Position numbers and translations under genes: made by a program. This document shows, one piece after another, positions 37,807 to 47,840 of a DNA stretch of 64,000 nt (its first letter is position 1; each line of letters begins with the position of its first letter). A model generated the notes under the pieces. The model did no database searches and had not been told where the DNA came from. It saw only the letters and a list, made by a program, of their open reading frames with translations. Source of the DNA: Pandoraea captiosa (GTDB lineage Bacteria > Pseudomonadota > Gammaproteobacteria > Burkholderiales > Burkholderiaceae); NCBI RefSeq assembly GCF_902459775.1, contig NZ_CABPSQ010000002.1, forward strand, positions 682,001 to 746,000, read 5' to 3'.

Positions 37807-39375
37807 TTACTTCTTGTCCGCTGGCTTGGCCGGGACCACGGTGTCCGTTTTCGGATCCGTCTTGGCGCCGGCGGCCGGTGTGGTAGCCGGTATAGCAGCC
37901 TTTGACGCGTCTTTCGGCAGCGGGCCGGCGTTCGCTTCGAGACGCGACTTGGTGCGCTGGACAGGCTCGCCCTTGAGCTGGTGGACCGCTTGCTGGAGCA
38001 TGAAGTCGTCGGCGCTGCCCAGATCCGGCAGGCGTTCTTCACGCTCCTTCTTGCGCTCGTCCGGCGTCTTCTTCGCGTTCTCTTCTTCGAGGCGGCGCAG
38101 TTCTTCCAGGCGGCGGGCTTCGCGCGCGTCGATTTCCTTCTGCTCGTCAGGCGTTTGCGTGTTGTGCAGGTGGTTCTGGTAATCGATTTCGCGGGTCACC
38201 AGCACGTCGTCCGGATCGCCCTTCGGGTTCTGGTCGACCGGCACGTCCGGCTTGATACCGATGGACTGGATCGAGCGGCCGCTCGGCGTGTAGTAGTACG
38301 CCGTGGTCAGACGCAACGCCGTATCCGGACCCATCTGGCGCACGGTCTGCACCGAGCCCTTACCGAAGGTCGTCTTGCCCATGATGATGGCGCGCTTCGA
38401 GTCCTGGAGCGCCCCCGCCACGATTTCCGATGCCGACGCCGAGTAGGCGTTCACCAGCACCACCATCGGGACCGTCTTCCAGATCGGGGCTTCGCCCTTG
38501 AGCGGATCTTCCGGGCTGGCCGACAAGCGGTAATTGTCGAACGTCGCCTTGTACGTCTGCTTGGCGTCTTCGATCTGACCGTTGGTCGACACGACCGTGG
38601 CGCCTTCCTTCAGGAACGCCGCGGACACGCCCACGGCCGACTGGAGGATACCGCCGCCGTTGTTGCGCAGGTCGAGGATCAGGCCCTTGAGCGGTTGGTC
38701 CTTGGCCAGTTCCTGGAGCTTCTTGGCCAGATCCGGCACGGTGCGTTCCTGGAAGCTGGTAATGCGCACGTAACCGATACCCGGCTCGAGCAACTTGCCC
38801 TTGATGCTCTGGACACGGATTTCGGCACGCACGATCGAGACCGGGAACGTGCGCTCTTCCGACTTGCGGAAGATCGTCAGCGTGACCTTGCTGCCCGGCG
38901 CGCCGCGCATGCGCTTGACCGCCTGATCGAGCGTCATGCCGCGCACGGGCTTGTCGTCGATGCGGGTGATCAGGTCACCGGGCTTCAGGCCGGCCTTGAA
39001 TGCCGGGCTGTCCTCGATGGGCGAGATCACCTTCACGAGACCGTCTTCCTGCGAGATCTCGATGCCAAGACCCGCGAAACGGCCGCGCGTTTGCTCTTGC
39101 AGTTCCTTGTACTCGTCCTTGTCGAGATACGACGAGTGGGGATCGAGGCTCGACACCATGCCCTTGATGGCTGCGGTGAGCAGCTTCTTGTCGTCGACCG
39201 GCTGCACGTACTCCCGCTTGATCTGACCGAACACTTCCGCCAGCAATCGGAGCTGTTCGAGCGGCAATGGCGTGGTAGCGCTTTGTGCGGAAGCCTGCGA
39301 GAACGCGAGGGTGGCTGCCGCACCGGTCGCGAGGCCCAGCACGATCAGGCCGATGTGTTTGAGGGTTTGGCGCAT
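37807..39375 (-). CDS. ctpA: C-terminal processing peptidase, S41 family
   Basis: 522 residues, periplasmic serine protease with an N-terminal signal/anchor (HIGLIVLGLATGAAATLAF). The PDZ domain contains SPAFKAGLKPGDLITRID. The S41 core has LILDLRNNGGG, the catalytic serine in NAYSASASEIVAG and the general-base lysine in GKTTFGKGSVQT. The C-terminal 130 residues are charged coiled coil (ARRLEELRRLEEENAKK), then an A/P/T-rich tail. Lies downstream of gpmA on the same strand with a 390-base gap. Confidence 0.93.
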   Translation of the reverse strand: MRQTLKHIGLIVLGLATGAAATLAFSQASAQSATTPLPLEQLRLLAEVFGQIKREYVQPVDDKKLLTAAIKGMVSSLDPHSSYLDKDEYKELQEQTRGRFAGLGIEISQEDGLVKVISPIEDSPAFKAGLKPGDLITRIDDKPVRGMTLDQAVKRMRGAPGSKVTLTIFRKSEERTFPVSIVRAEIRVQSIKGKLLEPGIGYVRITSFQERTVPDLAKKLQELAKDQPLKGLILDLRNNGGGILQSAVGVSAAFLKEGATVVSTNGQIEDAKQTYKATFDNYRLSASPEDPLKGEAPIWKTVPMVVLVNAYSASASEIVAGALQDSKRAIIMGKTTFGKGSVQTVRQMGPDTALRLTTAYYYTPSGRSIQSIGIKPDVPVDQNPKGDPDDVLVTREIDYQNHLHNTQTPDEQKEIDAREARRLEELRRLEEENAKKTPDERKKEREERLPDLGSADDFMLQQAVHQLKGEPVQRTKSRLEANAGPLPKDASKAAIPATTPAAGAKTDPKTDTVVPAKPADKK

Positions 39376-39764
39376 ATAGGCGTGGAATTTCCCGGAATTT
39401 TGGGGCGCACGCCAATGGGCGCGCGCACTTTGGCGAAGTATAACCGTTTGCCCGCAGGCGGGACATTGCCCATTCGACAGGGGGTTTTCCTGAGTGGTTC
39501 TACGAAAAGTGCCATTCCAAGCGATGTCGCACGACGAATTTCGGTGAACGTCGCCCGACAGTGCGCCGCTTTGGCCGACGCGACGAGGCCTCGCCGGTAC
39601 GCGCAGCGTGCGATGAATAGGATTCTCGGCGGAGTTGGAGACGTGTTACCGCTTATTACGAGGCGGAAGGGTGGATGCGGCGGACAGGGGAGAGGGAGAT
39701 AAGGAGGGATATGCCTTCTGCGGCGTCGGCGCGAGGCCGGACCGCCGCAGACGACGTTTGACGC
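39376..39764 (-). other. gpmA-ctpA intergenic region
   Basis: 389 bases without a gene that I can support; short frames on both strands have no ribosome sites. Presumably the ctpA promoter region. Confidence 0.45.
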
Positions 39765-40511
39765 TTACTTCGACTTGCCCTGCGCGGCCACGGCGGCCAG
39801 CGCACCGGCGATCTTGTCCTGATCGCCGAGATAGTAGTGACGAATCGGCTTGAGCTCGGCGTCCAGTTCATACACGAGCGGCGTGCCGTTCGGGATGTTC
39901 AGGCCGGCGATGTCGTCGTCCGAGATGTTGTCGAGATGCTTGATCAGCGCGCGCAGCGAATTGCCGTGTGCAGCAATGAGCACCTGCTTGCCGGCGCGCA
40001 CGGCCGGGGCGATCGACTCGTTCCACAACGGGAGCACGCGCGCCACGGTGTCCTTCAGGCACTCGGTGAGCGGAATCTCTTCGCGCTTGAGCTTGGCGTA
40101 GCGCGGGTCGTTGAACGAGCTGCGCTCATCGTCTGCGGCCAGCGGCGGCGGCGGCGTGTCGTAGCTGCGACGCCACACGTGCACCTGATCGTCGCCGTAC
40201 TTCGCGGCGGTCTCGGCCTTGTTCAGGCCCGCGAGCGCGCCGTAATGGCGCTCGTTCAGGCGCCAGCTGTGCACCACCGGAATCCACATCTGATCCATGG
40301 CGTCCTGCACGTGCCACAGCGTGCGGATCGCGCGCTTGAGCACCGACGTGTAGGCAAGATCGAATTTGAAGCCGGCTTCGGCCAGCAGCTTGCCGGCGTG
40401 ACCGGCTTCGGCGACACCCTTCTCGGTCAGGTCGACGTCGACCCAGCCCGTGAAGCGATTTTCTTTGTTCCACGTCGATTCGCCGTGGCGGATGAGAACG
40501 AGCTTGTACAT
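39765..40511 (-). CDS. gpmA: 2,3-bisphosphoglycerate-dependent phosphoglycerate mutase
   Basis: 248 residues. The active-site histidine is in [20 protein letters not shown], and the dPGM-specific [21 protein letters not shown] and [15 protein letters not shown] are all present. It interconverts 3- and 2-phosphoglycerate in glycolysis. ATG at 40511 starts [10 protein letters not shown]; two residues upstream is another ATG. Divergent from the rhodanese gene. Confidence 0.95.
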   Translation of the reverse strand: MYKLVLIRHGESTWNKENRFTGWVDVDLTEKGVAEAGHAGKLLAEAGFKFDLAYTSVLKRAIRTLWHVQDAMDQMWIPVVHSWRLNERHYGALAGLNKAETAAKYGDDQVHVWRRSYDTPPPPLAADDERSSFNDPRYAKLKREEIPLTECLKDTVARVLPLWNESIAPAVRAGKQVLIAAHGNSLRALIKHLDNISDDDIAGLNIPNGTPLVYELDAELKPIRHYYLGDQDKIAGALAAVAAQGKSK

Positions 40512-40744
40512 GAGCAAACTTCAGTCAGAGTAGGAAAGCGGGGGCAGCCGGCTGGGTGGGGGCGGTTCGTTGCGAGGGGGCGCAGCCAAGCCTGGTAAGG
40601 GTTTGACGCCATCTCCCGGACAGGTTCGGCACCCCGAAAACGGGGCTGCCGGGGTCCGGCGCAACGATTGGCAACGTCACTCGTCGGCGCAATCACGGAA
40701 TATTTTATAATGATCGGATTCTTTTGATTATTTTCAGGTGGTTT

Positions 40745-41152
40745 GTGAAGTTCTTTGCCGATTACACCAACCTCGCGCTGATCGCCATCGCTCTCGTTTC
40801 GGGCGGCATGCTGGCCTGGCCGGTATTCAAGCGTGGCGGTCGCGGTCTGTCGACCATGGAAGCGACCCAGCTTATCAACCGCAAGGGCGCCGTGGTGCTC
40901 GATGTCCGTACGGCAGAGGAGTTTGCCACCGGTCACTTGCCTTCCGCACGCAATGTGCCGCTCGACGACGTGGAGCAAAAGGTCGCCGGCGTCATCAAGA
41001 ACAAGGCGGCTCCGGTCCTCATCGTGTGCAAGAGCGGCCAGCGCTCGGCGCGCGCGCAGACGCTCCTTCGCAATCTTGGTTATGCTGAGGCATTCAGCCT
41101 CCAGGGCGGTGTTGCCGCCTGGCAGGAAGCCGGCCTGCCGGTAGTCAAGTAA
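40745..41152 (+). CDS. Membrane-anchored rhodanese-like protein
   Basis: 135 residues: one N-terminal membrane helix (LALIAIALVSGGMLAWPVF) and a single rhodanese domain with DVRTAEEFATGHLPSARNVP and the active-site loop VCKSGQRSARA. GTG start at 40745 with AGGTGG upstream; the ATG at 40724 has no ribosome site. It leads the rhodanese-grxC-secB-gpsA run typical of Burkholderiales. Thought to move sulfane sulphur; its partner is unknown. Confidence 0.9.
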   Translation: MKFFADYTNLALIAIALVSGGMLAWPVFKRGGRGLSTMEATQLINRKGAVVLDVRTAEEFATGHLPSARNVPLDDVEQKVAGVIKNKAAPVLIVCKSGQRSARAQTLLRNLGYAEAFSLQGGVAAWQEAGLPVVK

Positions 41153-41169
41153 TCGAGGAGTTGCAAGTC

Positions 41170-41430
41170 ATGCCGAAGATCGTGATGTACAGCACGCAAG
41201 TGTGCCCGTATTGCCAGATGGCGGAGCGTCTGCTGCGTCAGCGTGGTGTTCAGGAAATCGAAAAGATTCTGATCGACAAGGATCCCGCCCGCCGCGAGGA
41301 AATGATGACGCGAACCGGGCGTCGTACCGTACCGCAAATCTATATCGACGAGCGCCATATCGGCGGTTACGACGATCTTTCGGCGCTCGATCGTGCCGGT
41401 GGCCTCGTACCGCTCTTGCAAGCTGCCTGA
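41170..41430 (+). CDS. grxC: Glutaredoxin 3
   Basis: 86-residue dithiol glutaredoxin with active site CPYC at residues 11-14 and the glutathione-binding TVPQIYIDERHIGGYDDL. Start ATG at 41170 after GAGGAG. Between rhodanese and secB, as in related genomes. Confidence 0.95.
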   Translation: MPKIVMYSTQVCPYCQMAERLLRQRGVQEIEKILIDKDPARREEMMTRTGRRTVPQIYIDERHIGGYDDLSALDRAGGLVPLLQAA

Positions 41431-41495
41431 TCCCGCCTGCAAAATAGTCGCCCAGCCGCGTGATTGCGCGGCTGTCTTTATTCCAAGGAAACGAA

Positions 41496-42002
41496 ATGTC
41501 CGACCAGAATCAGCCGTTTTTCAGCATCCAGCGCGCCTACCTGAAAGATCTGTCGCTCGAGCAGCCGAATTCGCCCGCGATCTTCCTCGAGCAGGAGATG
41601 CCGACCGTTGAAGTGCAGCTGGACGTGGCAGCAGAACGCCTGGCCGAGGAGATCTTCGAAGTCGCCGTGATCGCCACCGTGACGGCCAAGATCAAGGACA
41701 AGGTCGCGTTCCTGGTCGAAGGCAAGCAAGCCGGTATTTTCGAAATCCGTAACGTGCCGGTCGAACAGCTCGATCCGCTCATCGGCATTGCCTGCCCGAC
41801 GATCGTCTACCCGTACCTGCGCGCCAACGTGGCCGATGCCATCAGCCGCGCCGGTTTCCAGCCGATTCATCTGGCGGAAGTAAACTTCCAGGCGCTGTAC
41901 GAGCAACGTCTGGCACAACTGGCCGAGCAACAAGCGGCCAATGGCGAGACGCCGGCCCCGGGTATCGTGATGCCCGACGGCTCGTCCGCGCAGACCCACT
42001 AA
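41496..42002 (+). CDS. secB: Protein-export chaperone SecB
   Basis: 168 residues. Recognised by [27 protein letters not shown] and [21 protein letters not shown] tetrameric cytosolic chaperone that keeps preproteins unfolded and hands them to SecA. ATG at 41496 after AAGGAA. Confidence 0.97.
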   Translation: MSDQNQPFFSIQRAYLKDLSLEQPNSPAIFLEQEMPTVEVQLDVAAERLAEEIFEVAVIATVTAKIKDKVAFLVEGKQAGIFEIRNVPVEQLDPLIGIACPTIVYPYLRANVADAISRAGFQPIHLAEVNFQALYEQRLAQLAEQQAANGETPAPGIVMPDGSSAQTH

Positions 42003-42065
42003 GCGCTTGCGCTGCATCGACGCCATGGCGGGCACCGTGCCTGCGATGGCGTCGAGACCTCTCTC

Positions 42066-43085
42066 ATGAAGATTGCCGTATTCGGTGCAGGTGCCTGGGG
42101 CACCGCGATGGCGAGCCACATGGCAGCACGCCATGACGTCGTCCTCTGGGCGCGCGACGCTGCCCTCGTGGCGCAATTGAGCGCTTCGCACGAGAATTCC
42201 ACCTACCTCCCCGGTTCCCCGTTGTCCCCCCGTCTGCGATTCGAAGCCGATTTCGCGACGGCCATGGCGCATGGCACGGGCGAGCGCGCCCTGTGTGTCG
42301 CGGCCGTGCCTGTGGCCGGGTTGCGTGCGCTGGCCGGCCACATGGCGCTGGCTGACAACGCGCCGCAGAACCTCATCTGGCTTTGCAAGGGTTTCGAGGC
42401 CGATACCGGTCTGTTGCCACATCAGATCGTCGCGGAAGTATTTCCGGCGGTCGCCGGCGGCTCGTTGTCCGGGCCGAGCTTTGCGCGCGAAGTCGCGCAA
42501 GGCCTGCCTGCCGCGCTGACCATTGCGAGCGCGGCGCCAGCGCTGTGTGAACTGACGATCGCGGCGTGTCACTTCGGTGCGCTGCGCATTTATTCGAGCG
42601 ACGACGTCATTGGCGTTGAAGTCGGCGGGGCAGTGAAGAACGTACTCGCGATTGCCACCGGTGTGAGCGATGGCCTCGGTCTGGGCCTCAATGCGCGCGC
42701 TGCGCTGGTCACGCGCGGCCTGGCCGAAATGACACGTCTGGGCGTGGCGCTTGGCGGCAAGCCCGAAACGTTCATGGGGCTCGCAGGCATGGGCGACTTG
42801 ATTCTCACGGCGACCGGCGATCTGTCGCGCAACCGTACCGTCGGGCTGCAACTGGCCTCGGGCAAGACGCTGGACGAAGTCCTGGCGTCGCTCGGTCATG
42901 TCGCCGAAGGCGTACGATGTGCGCGTGCTGTGCGCGATCTGGCGCGCGCGCACGGTGTCGAAATGCCGATCACCGACGCCGTTTGCGCAACGTTGTTCGA
43001 TGGATTGCCTGCGCGTGCTGCGGTCGAAGCACTGCTGCGCCGCGACGCCCGCGCGGAACGCGAGGACGACGGCCCGCAAGGCTGA
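42066..43085 (+). CDS. gpsA: Glycerol-3-phosphate dehydrogenase [NAD(P)+]
   Basis: 339 residues. Nucleotide motif [16 protein letters not shown] at the N-terminus, [16 protein letters not shown], and the catalytic-lysine region [20 protein letters not shown]. It makes sn-glycerol 3-phosphate for phospholipid synthesis. Downstream of secB by 63 bases, as in many proteobacteria. Confidence 0.96.
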   Translation: MKIAVFGAGAWGTAMASHMAARHDVVLWARDAALVAQLSASHENSTYLPGSPLSPRLRFEADFATAMAHGTGERALCVAAVPVAGLRALAGHMALADNAPQNLIWLCKGFEADTGLLPHQIVAEVFPAVAGGSLSGPSFAREVAQGLPAALTIASAAPALCELTIAACHFGALRIYSSDDVIGVEVGGAVKNVLAIATGVSDGLGLGLNARAALVTRGLAEMTRLGVALGGKPETFMGLAGMGDLILTATGDLSRNRTVGLQLASGKTLDEVLASLGHVAEGVRCARAVRDLARAHGVEMPITDAVCATLFDGLPARAAVEALLRRDARAEREDDGPQG

Positions 43086-43246
43086 TTCGTGCGCGGGGCT
43101 GGCAATGCCGGTGTTATCTGACCGGCGGTCAAAGCACTGCGCCGCCGCGCTGTCATCACGAAGGATGACCGGTCATCGCTGCCGGTCATCATGTTTCCCG
43201 ACGACGGTTGCCTGCCGTCGACACTCGCCACAAGGGAGCCACGCCC

Positions 43247-43774
43247 ATGTCGCAAGTCGTCCCATCCCATGTTCGTCTTCATGCCAGTCTGGGCGATATC
43301 ACGCGCTCGACACTCGACGCGATCGTCAATGCCGCGAATGAATCGCTGCTCGGCGGTGGCGGCGTCGACGGCGCGATCCATCGCGCTGCCGGACCGGAAC
43401 TCCTCGAAGCCTGCCGAAAACTCCAGGGTTGCCCGACCGGGCAAGCGAAGCTCACGCCCGGATTCCGCCTCAAGGCAAAGTTCGTGATTCACACCGTCGG
43501 CCCCGTGTGGCACGGCGGCGCGAATGACGAGCCCGCGCTACTGGCGAGTTGCTATCGCGAGAGCTTGCGTCTGGCCGCTGAGCATGGATGCCGGAGCATC
43601 GCATTTCCTGCCATCAGTTGCGGTGTGTATGGGTACCCTGCCGAACTTGCGGTCCCGCTGGCTGTGTTCACGGTGCGCGACGCGCTTCCGCACTTTCCCG
43701 GCATCGAGCGTGTGGAGTTCGTGTGCTTCGATGCGGCCATGTTTGCCGCCTACGAGCGAGAGTTGGCGACCTGA
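43247..43774 (+). CDS. Macrodomain protein, O-acetyl-ADP-ribose deacetylase type
   Basis: 175-residue single macrodomain of the MacroD/YmdB type. Ligand-binding motif [22 protein letters not shown] at the N-terminus (glycine-rich loop and catalytic-type aspartate in GGVDGAI), and second loop [13 protein letters not shown]. It removes or binds ADP-ribose derivatives. ATG at 43247 after AAGGGAG. Degenerate GAGTTAGCGACCT repeats follow its stop. Confidence 0.93.
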   Translation: MSQVVPSHVRLHASLGDITRSTLDAIVNAANESLLGGGGVDGAIHRAAGPELLEACRKLQGCPTGQAKLTPGFRLKAKFVIHTVGPVWHGGANDEPALLASCYRESLRLAAEHGCRSIAFPAISCGVYGYPAELAVPLAVFTVRDALPHFPGIERVEFVCFDAAMFAAYERELAT

Positions 43775-43877
43775 TTTGGCGACCCGAGTTAGCGACCTGA
43801 GTTAGCGAACCGAGGGACCTGAGCGACCTGAGTGGGCGACGCGATACCGCAGACCGGCGAACTCGCAAATCCGGCGA

Positions 43878-44348
43878 TCAGGACCCGCCCGCGTAGCCCT
43901 GCTGACGCCACGCTTCAAAGACCACCACGGCGACGGTATTCGAGAGATTCAGGCTGCGATTGCCGGGGCGCATCGGCAGTCGCACGCGCTGCGTCGTTGC
44001 GAACGTGTCGAGCAACTGCGGATCGAGACCCCGGGTCTCGGAGCCGAAGACGAACCAGTCTCCCGGCGCGAATGCCAACTCTCCGAACGGGCGCGAGCCG
44101 CGTGTGGTCAATGCGAACATGCGCGCGGGGTCCGGCGATTCGGCTGCGACAAACGCGGCCCAATCCCGGTGTACCTTCATTTGCGCATACTCGTGATAGT
44201 CGAGCCCGGCGCGTCGCATGCGCGCGTCGTCGAGCGGAAACCCAAGGGGTTCGATCAGATGCAATCGCGCGCCGGTGTTGGCGCACAGACGGATCACGTT
44301 GCCGGTGTTCGGCGGAATTTCAGGGCTGACGAGAACGACGTTGAACAT
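43878..44348 (-). CDS. trmL: tRNA (cytidine/uridine-34 2'-O)-methyltransferase
   Basis: 156-residue SPOUT methyltransferase. Family motifs: MFNVVLVSPEIPPNTGNVIR, FGSETRGLDPQLL and MRPGNRSLNLSNTVAVVVFE, which form the trefoil knot. It methylates the wobble ribose of leucine tRNAs. The ATG at 44348 is the family start. Ten bases after comF on the same strand, so probably one transcript. Confidence 0.95.
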   Translation of the reverse strand: MFNVVLVSPEIPPNTGNVIRLCANTGARLHLIEPLGFPLDDARMRRAGLDYHEYAQMKVHRDWAAFVAAESPDPARMFALTTRGSRPFGELAFAPGDWFVFGSETRGLDPQLLDTFATTQRVRLPMRPGNRSLNLSNTVAVVVFEAWRQQGYAGGS

Positions 44349-44358
44349 GACGGTTCGG

Positions 44359-45273
44359 CTAAGGGTTAGGGAAGGGCGGCGTGCGCAATGCGACCGCTGC
44401 CAGGACGTGCGCCGCACCGGCACGCTTGAGCGCAGCGGCGGCCGCGTCGCAGGTGGCGCCGGTGGTCATCACGTCGTCAATCAGCACGACATGCCGCCCA
44501 CGCACGCGGGCGTCGGCGACGAAAACGCCGCGCAGGTTACGTCGCCGCTCGTCGCGCGAGAGCCGTCGCTGCGCCGCTGTCGTGCGTTCGCGATGCAGCA
44601 TGCTGGCGCTCGCCGGCAGATGGGCTCGCCGCGAGGCTACGCGCGTCAGTTCCCAGGCCTGATTGAAGCCGCGTGATGCGAGTCGCGACGGCGCCAAGGG
44701 CACGGGCACGAGCAGCGGTGCTGTCGCGTCTGCATGGGCACTGTCATCGCCATGATGGGATGCAATGGCATCGCCGAGTCGTTCGCCGAATTCCCGCGCG
44801 AGCGGCAGAGCACCATGGTATTTCAGACGAATCATCAAGCTGTCGAGCGGCGTCACGTAGTCTGCGAGCGTCAATGTGGCGTCGAACGCCGGCGGGTGTC
44901 GCAAGCATTGTCCGCATAGGGCAGTGTCCAGGGTGCGACAAATTGTCGCATGTTCCGTGTGGCACGCCGACGTTCCGTCTCTTCCGAGCCACTGCGGCGG
45001 CAGGGCAATCGCACATCGACGGCATCGCGAGGGGGCGATGGCGCTGGACACATCGAAGCCGGCGGCGCAGTCCGCACAGATCTGGCGCTGCCCCCGCTGA
45101 CGGCAGACGGCGCAATGATCCGGCAGCACAATGCCCAGCAGTCCACCTGCGAGCTTGGCAAGTGTCGGAATGAGGGATGGGAGCATTGGCACGGCGGTGG
45201 GGATGACGGCTGGAAGGGCAGAATGCGACGGCGACGAGGTCAGGTTGGCGGCGGGCTGCCGGTGCGACGCCAT
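44359..45273 (-). CDS. comF: ComF-family phosphoribosyltransferase-like protein
   Basis: 304 residues if the ATG at 45273 is used; a later ATG at 45186 would also leave the domains intact. Zinc-type cysteine pairs appear in CAVCRQRGQRQICADC and CRRCAIALP. The PRTase loop is in VVLIDDVMTTGATCDAAAAA at the C-terminus. Related to DNA-uptake protein ComF/GntX; it is linked to natural transformation in several species. Divergent from bioC, the normal order for the family in Burkholderiales. Contrast with comM, which is broken in this genome. Confidence 0.9.
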   Translation of the reverse strand: MASHRQPAANLTSSPSHSALPAVIPTAVPMLPSLIPTLAKLAGGLLGIVLPDHCAVCRQRGQRQICADCAAGFDVSSAIAPSRCRRCAIALPPQWLGRDGTSACHTEHATICRTLDTALCGQCLRHPPAFDATLTLADYVTPLDSLMIRLKYHGALPLAREFGERLGDAIASHHGDDSAHADATAPLLVPVPLAPSRLASRGFNQAWELTRVASRRAHLPASASMLHRERTTAAQRRLSRDERRRNLRGVFVADARVRGRHVVLIDDVMTTGATCDAAAAALKRAGAAHVLAAVALRTPPFPNP

Positions 45274-45402
45274 CGCGAAGTCGGCAAGTCGATGCGCACG
45301 ATGGGAAGCGTCTATCAGTGTCGGTGCGGCGGGCAGTCCGGCGGTGGTCGATGCGTTCCGACAGCAGCGAGTATACTGCCGACTCGTCTTTTCGCCTGTC
45401 CC

Positions 45403-46323
45403 ATGAAGCCCTCCGACGCTCCCCAAAACCCGTCCCCTGCGTTTTCCGCACGCTTTTTGCGCACCGCATTCGATCGCCGCGCATCGAAATGGCCGGATGC
45501 CGATTTCCTGATGCGGGAGGTCGCGTCGCGGCTGGCGAGCCGACTCGACTACATCAAGCTCAAGCCGAAACGTCTGCTCGACGCCGGTTGCGGCACGGGC
45601 AACGATCTGCTCGGTTTTGGCGAGCGGTATCCCGACGCCTATCGGGTGGGGCTCGACGCGTCGTATGCCATGGCCAGGTCTGCCGCAGCGGCCGGCGCGA
45701 CGACGGGCTGGAGACGTTTGCTGCGCAGCGCGCCGCCGTATGGTGTGGTGCAGGCCGACTTCGCGGCACTGCCGTTCGCGCCGCGCTCGTTCGACCTCGT
45801 GTGGTCGAACCTTGCGCTTCACTGGTATCGCGAACCGCATCGTGTGATTCCGGAATGGCACCGCGTGCTGAGCACCGACGGCTTGCTGATGTTCTCGGCA
45901 TATGGCCCTGACACATTGCGCGAGTTGCGTGCTGCGTGGGCAGAAGTCGACGACCTTCCGCATGCGCTCGAACCGACGGATATGCACGACCTCGGCGACA
46001 TGATGGTGGCGAGCGGTTTCGACACGCCGGTGACCGATATGGAACGGCTCACACTGACCTTCGAGTCGCCGGACACCTTGCTGCGCGACGTACGCCTGCT
46101 TGGCGTGAATCCATTGCCGGAGCGCCGTCAAGGGCTGACGGGGCGTACGCGGCTTGCGGCGCTGCGGGCGGCACTAGATCGCCAGCGCGATCGTGACGGC
46201 ACCATTTCCCTGACGTTCGAACTCGTCTACGGACACGCCTGGAAGATTCCGGAAAAGACCGACGCTGCGGGCAACGCCGTCGTGCGTATCCAGGACATCG
46301 GTCGCGGTGGCCGACCCCGCTAA
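45403..46323 (+). CDS. bioC: BioC-like malonyl-ACP O-methyltransferase
   Basis: 306-residue class I SAM methyltransferase with SAM motif LLDAGCGTGNDLLGF near residue 53 and SNLALHWYREPHRVIPEWHR, which resembles the BioC W-R-E region. In biotin synthesis BioC methylates malonyl-ACP to start the pimeloyl chain. Start ATG at 45403. Adjacent to comF, as in relatives. The other bio genes are not in the window, so the name rests on sequence style and neighbourhood. Confidence 0.82.
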   Translation: MKPSDAPQNPSPAFSARFLRTAFDRRASKWPDADFLMREVASRLASRLDYIKLKPKRLLDAGCGTGNDLLGFGERYPDAYRVGLDASYAMARSAAAAGATTGWRRLLRSAPPYGVVQADFAALPFAPRSFDLVWSNLALHWYREPHRVIPEWHRVLSTDGLLMFSAYGPDTLRELRAAWAEVDDLPHALEPTDMHDLGDMMVASGFDTPVTDMERLTLTFESPDTLLRDVRLLGVNPLPERRQGLTGRTRLAALRAALDRQRDRDGTISLTFELVYGHAWKIPEKTDAAGNAVVRIQDIGRGGRPR

Positions 46324-46368
46324 CCACGTAAACCACGTAAACCGCGTAAACCGCGTAAACCGCGTTAA
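46324..46368 (+). repeat. Five 9-base tandem repeats after bioC
   Basis: Units CCACGTAAA, CCACGTAAA, CCGCGTAAA, CCGCGTAAA, CCGCGTTAA start right after the bioC stop codon. Non-coding. Confidence 0.9.
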
Positions 46369-46487
46369 CCCCCGATATCCCTGCCAGCTCGCGGTAAGTC
46401 CCTGTCCTCCAACGCTTTCGTCGCGCGTCGACGTTAGCGACAATCGGCGGAAATCTCCGCCGATGTGTCTCCGATCCCACCACTCCC

Positions 46488-46506
46488 GCTGCCAGATGCT
46501 GTCACG
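46488..46506. promoter_or_regulatory. Lux-box-like dyad upstream of the operon
   Basis: TGCCAG-ATG-CTGTCA: inverted repeat with the CTGCCAG half seen in LasR/CepR-type boxes, but with a three-base spacer where two are usual. It lies about 220 bases before the first gene of an operon that has a LuxR-type regulator at its other end. Weak evidence. Confidence 0.35.
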
Positions 46507-46721
46507 ACGTCCTCGCGTCGGCGCCTGCTCCTGGACTCACCGCACCCTGCGTCCTACACGACCATGCAGGTATTCCGCGCTCGCTCGCTTCGCTTAAATG
46601 ATGCTTCACGGTGTGAAAAGGCGCGCAATGTCCTGGAAGTCGCTTCGGGACTTCGGCTCGCGATTCCTGCGCAGTTTCACACCATCGCGTGGCCAGTTGG
46701 CGAGTCTTCGGGAGGTGATCA

Positions 46722-47840
46722 GTGGCGGGCTATCAGCACGAAACGTCGGCGGTGCAGCGGCAGGGGGAATCTGCACGAAGCGATCGACTGCACGAGACGC
46801 CGATGCTCCGCGTCGATGGCGAATTCCTGCGGCCGACGGTCCCGGTGTTCGCTGCCATCGATGACCTTTGCCCGGCAACCGTTCACCTCAAACTGGAGGG
46901 ACTGAACGCGGCGGGGTCGATCAAGCTCAAGACAGCGATGCAGCTGATCGACGACCTCGAGGCGACGCATCGCGTTCATGCGGATACGCAGATCGTGGAG
47001 TCGTCGTCGGGAAATCTCGGTGTCGCCCTGGCGATGGTGTGCGCTAATCGCGGTTATCGCTTTGTCTGCGTGACGGACCCCAATACGTCGCGCCAGGCGG
47101 TGAAAGCGATGCAGGCCGTAGGCGCACGCGTGGTGCGGGTGGTGCACCGCGACGCGCAGGGCGGATATCTCGGGACACGGATCGCGTGGATTCGCGAGCA
47201 GGTGGCCCGCGACTCGCGATGGATCTGGATCAATCAATACGCGAATCAAGGAAATTGGCGCGCGCATTTCCGATGGACGGCCCCGGAGATTTTTTCCGCG
47301 TATCCCGACGTCGATCATCTCTTCATCGGCGCGGGGACGACGGGCACCTTGCTGGGGTGTCTTCATTACGTTCGAGCGCATCGGTTACCGACGCGCGTCG
47401 TGGCTGTCGACGCCGTCGGATCCGTCACCTTTGGCGGCCCGCCGGGGCCGCGCCGCATTCCGGGACTCGGCACAAGCTGCCGGCCGCCGTTATGCGACTT
47501 GCCGGACGTCGAGGTGCCGGACGCCATCATCCATGTGCCTGAGCACGACACGGTTCGCATGTGCCATGCGTTGGCAAAGCGAGGGCTAGTGGCGGGTGGC
47601 TCGACCGGAAGTGTGTTGAGCGCAGTCCGGCGATCGGCGCTCGACATCGCCGCGAGCGACACGGTCGTCGCGATTGCGCCGGATATGGGCGACAAGTATC
47701 TCGACACGATTTACGACGCGCAATGGGTGGCGAGCGCCATTCCCGAGAGCCGGGGCGACCCCGGTGGTGCGTGCGGCACCTCGGCGTCAACGGCCGTCCC
47801 CTCGTCTTTCGTCGAAGTCGTCTCTCCCTCTCTGTCATGA
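46722..47840 (+). CDS. SbnA-like PLP enzyme, 2,3-diaminopropionate pathway
   Basis: 372-residue fold-type II PLP enzyme of the cysteine-synthase group. The PLP lysine is in NAAGSIKLKTA (K68), the substrate loop in ESSSGNLGVALAM, and the phosphate-binding loop in FIGAGTTGTLLG. In staphyloferrin B synthesis, SbnA condenses O-phosphoserine with glutamate, and SbnB then releases 2,3-diaminopropionate (Dap). The partner SbnB gene overlaps its end (ATGA), strongly supporting this reading. GTG start at 46722 behind a perfect GGAGGTGATC. The C-terminal 30 residues (SRGDPGGACGTSAS) look like an added tail. Confidence 0.85.
   Translation: MAGYQHETSAVQRQGESARSDRLHETPMLRVDGEFLRPTVPVFAAIDDLCPATVHLKLEGLNAAGSIKLKTAMQLIDDLEATHRVHADTQIVESSSGNLGVALAMVCANRGYRFVCVTDPNTSRQAVKAMQAVGARVVRVVHRDAQGGYLGTRIAWIREQVARDSRWIWINQYANQGNWRAHFRWTAPEIFSAYPDVDHLFIGAGTTGTLLGCLHYVRAHRLPTRVVAVDAVGSVTFGGPPGPRRIPGLGTSCRPPLCDLPDVEVPDAIIHVPEHDTVRMCHALAKRGLVAGGSTGSVLSAVRRSALDIAASDTVVAIAPDMGDKYLDTIYDAQWVASAIPESRGDPGGACGTSASTAVPSSFVEVVSPSLS

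Larger units (their letters stand above)
46324..46721 (+). other. Upstream region of the diaminopropionate-type operon
   Basis: 398 bases without a gene. It contains the 9-base repeats, a perfect 9-base stem-loop (46443-46464, ATCGGCGGA / TCCGCCGAT, no T-run) and a lux-box-like dyad. The strong ribosome site GGAGGTGATC at 46711-46720 belongs to the next gene. Start of a long operon, so a promoter should lie here; I could not pick its boxes. Confidence 0.55.
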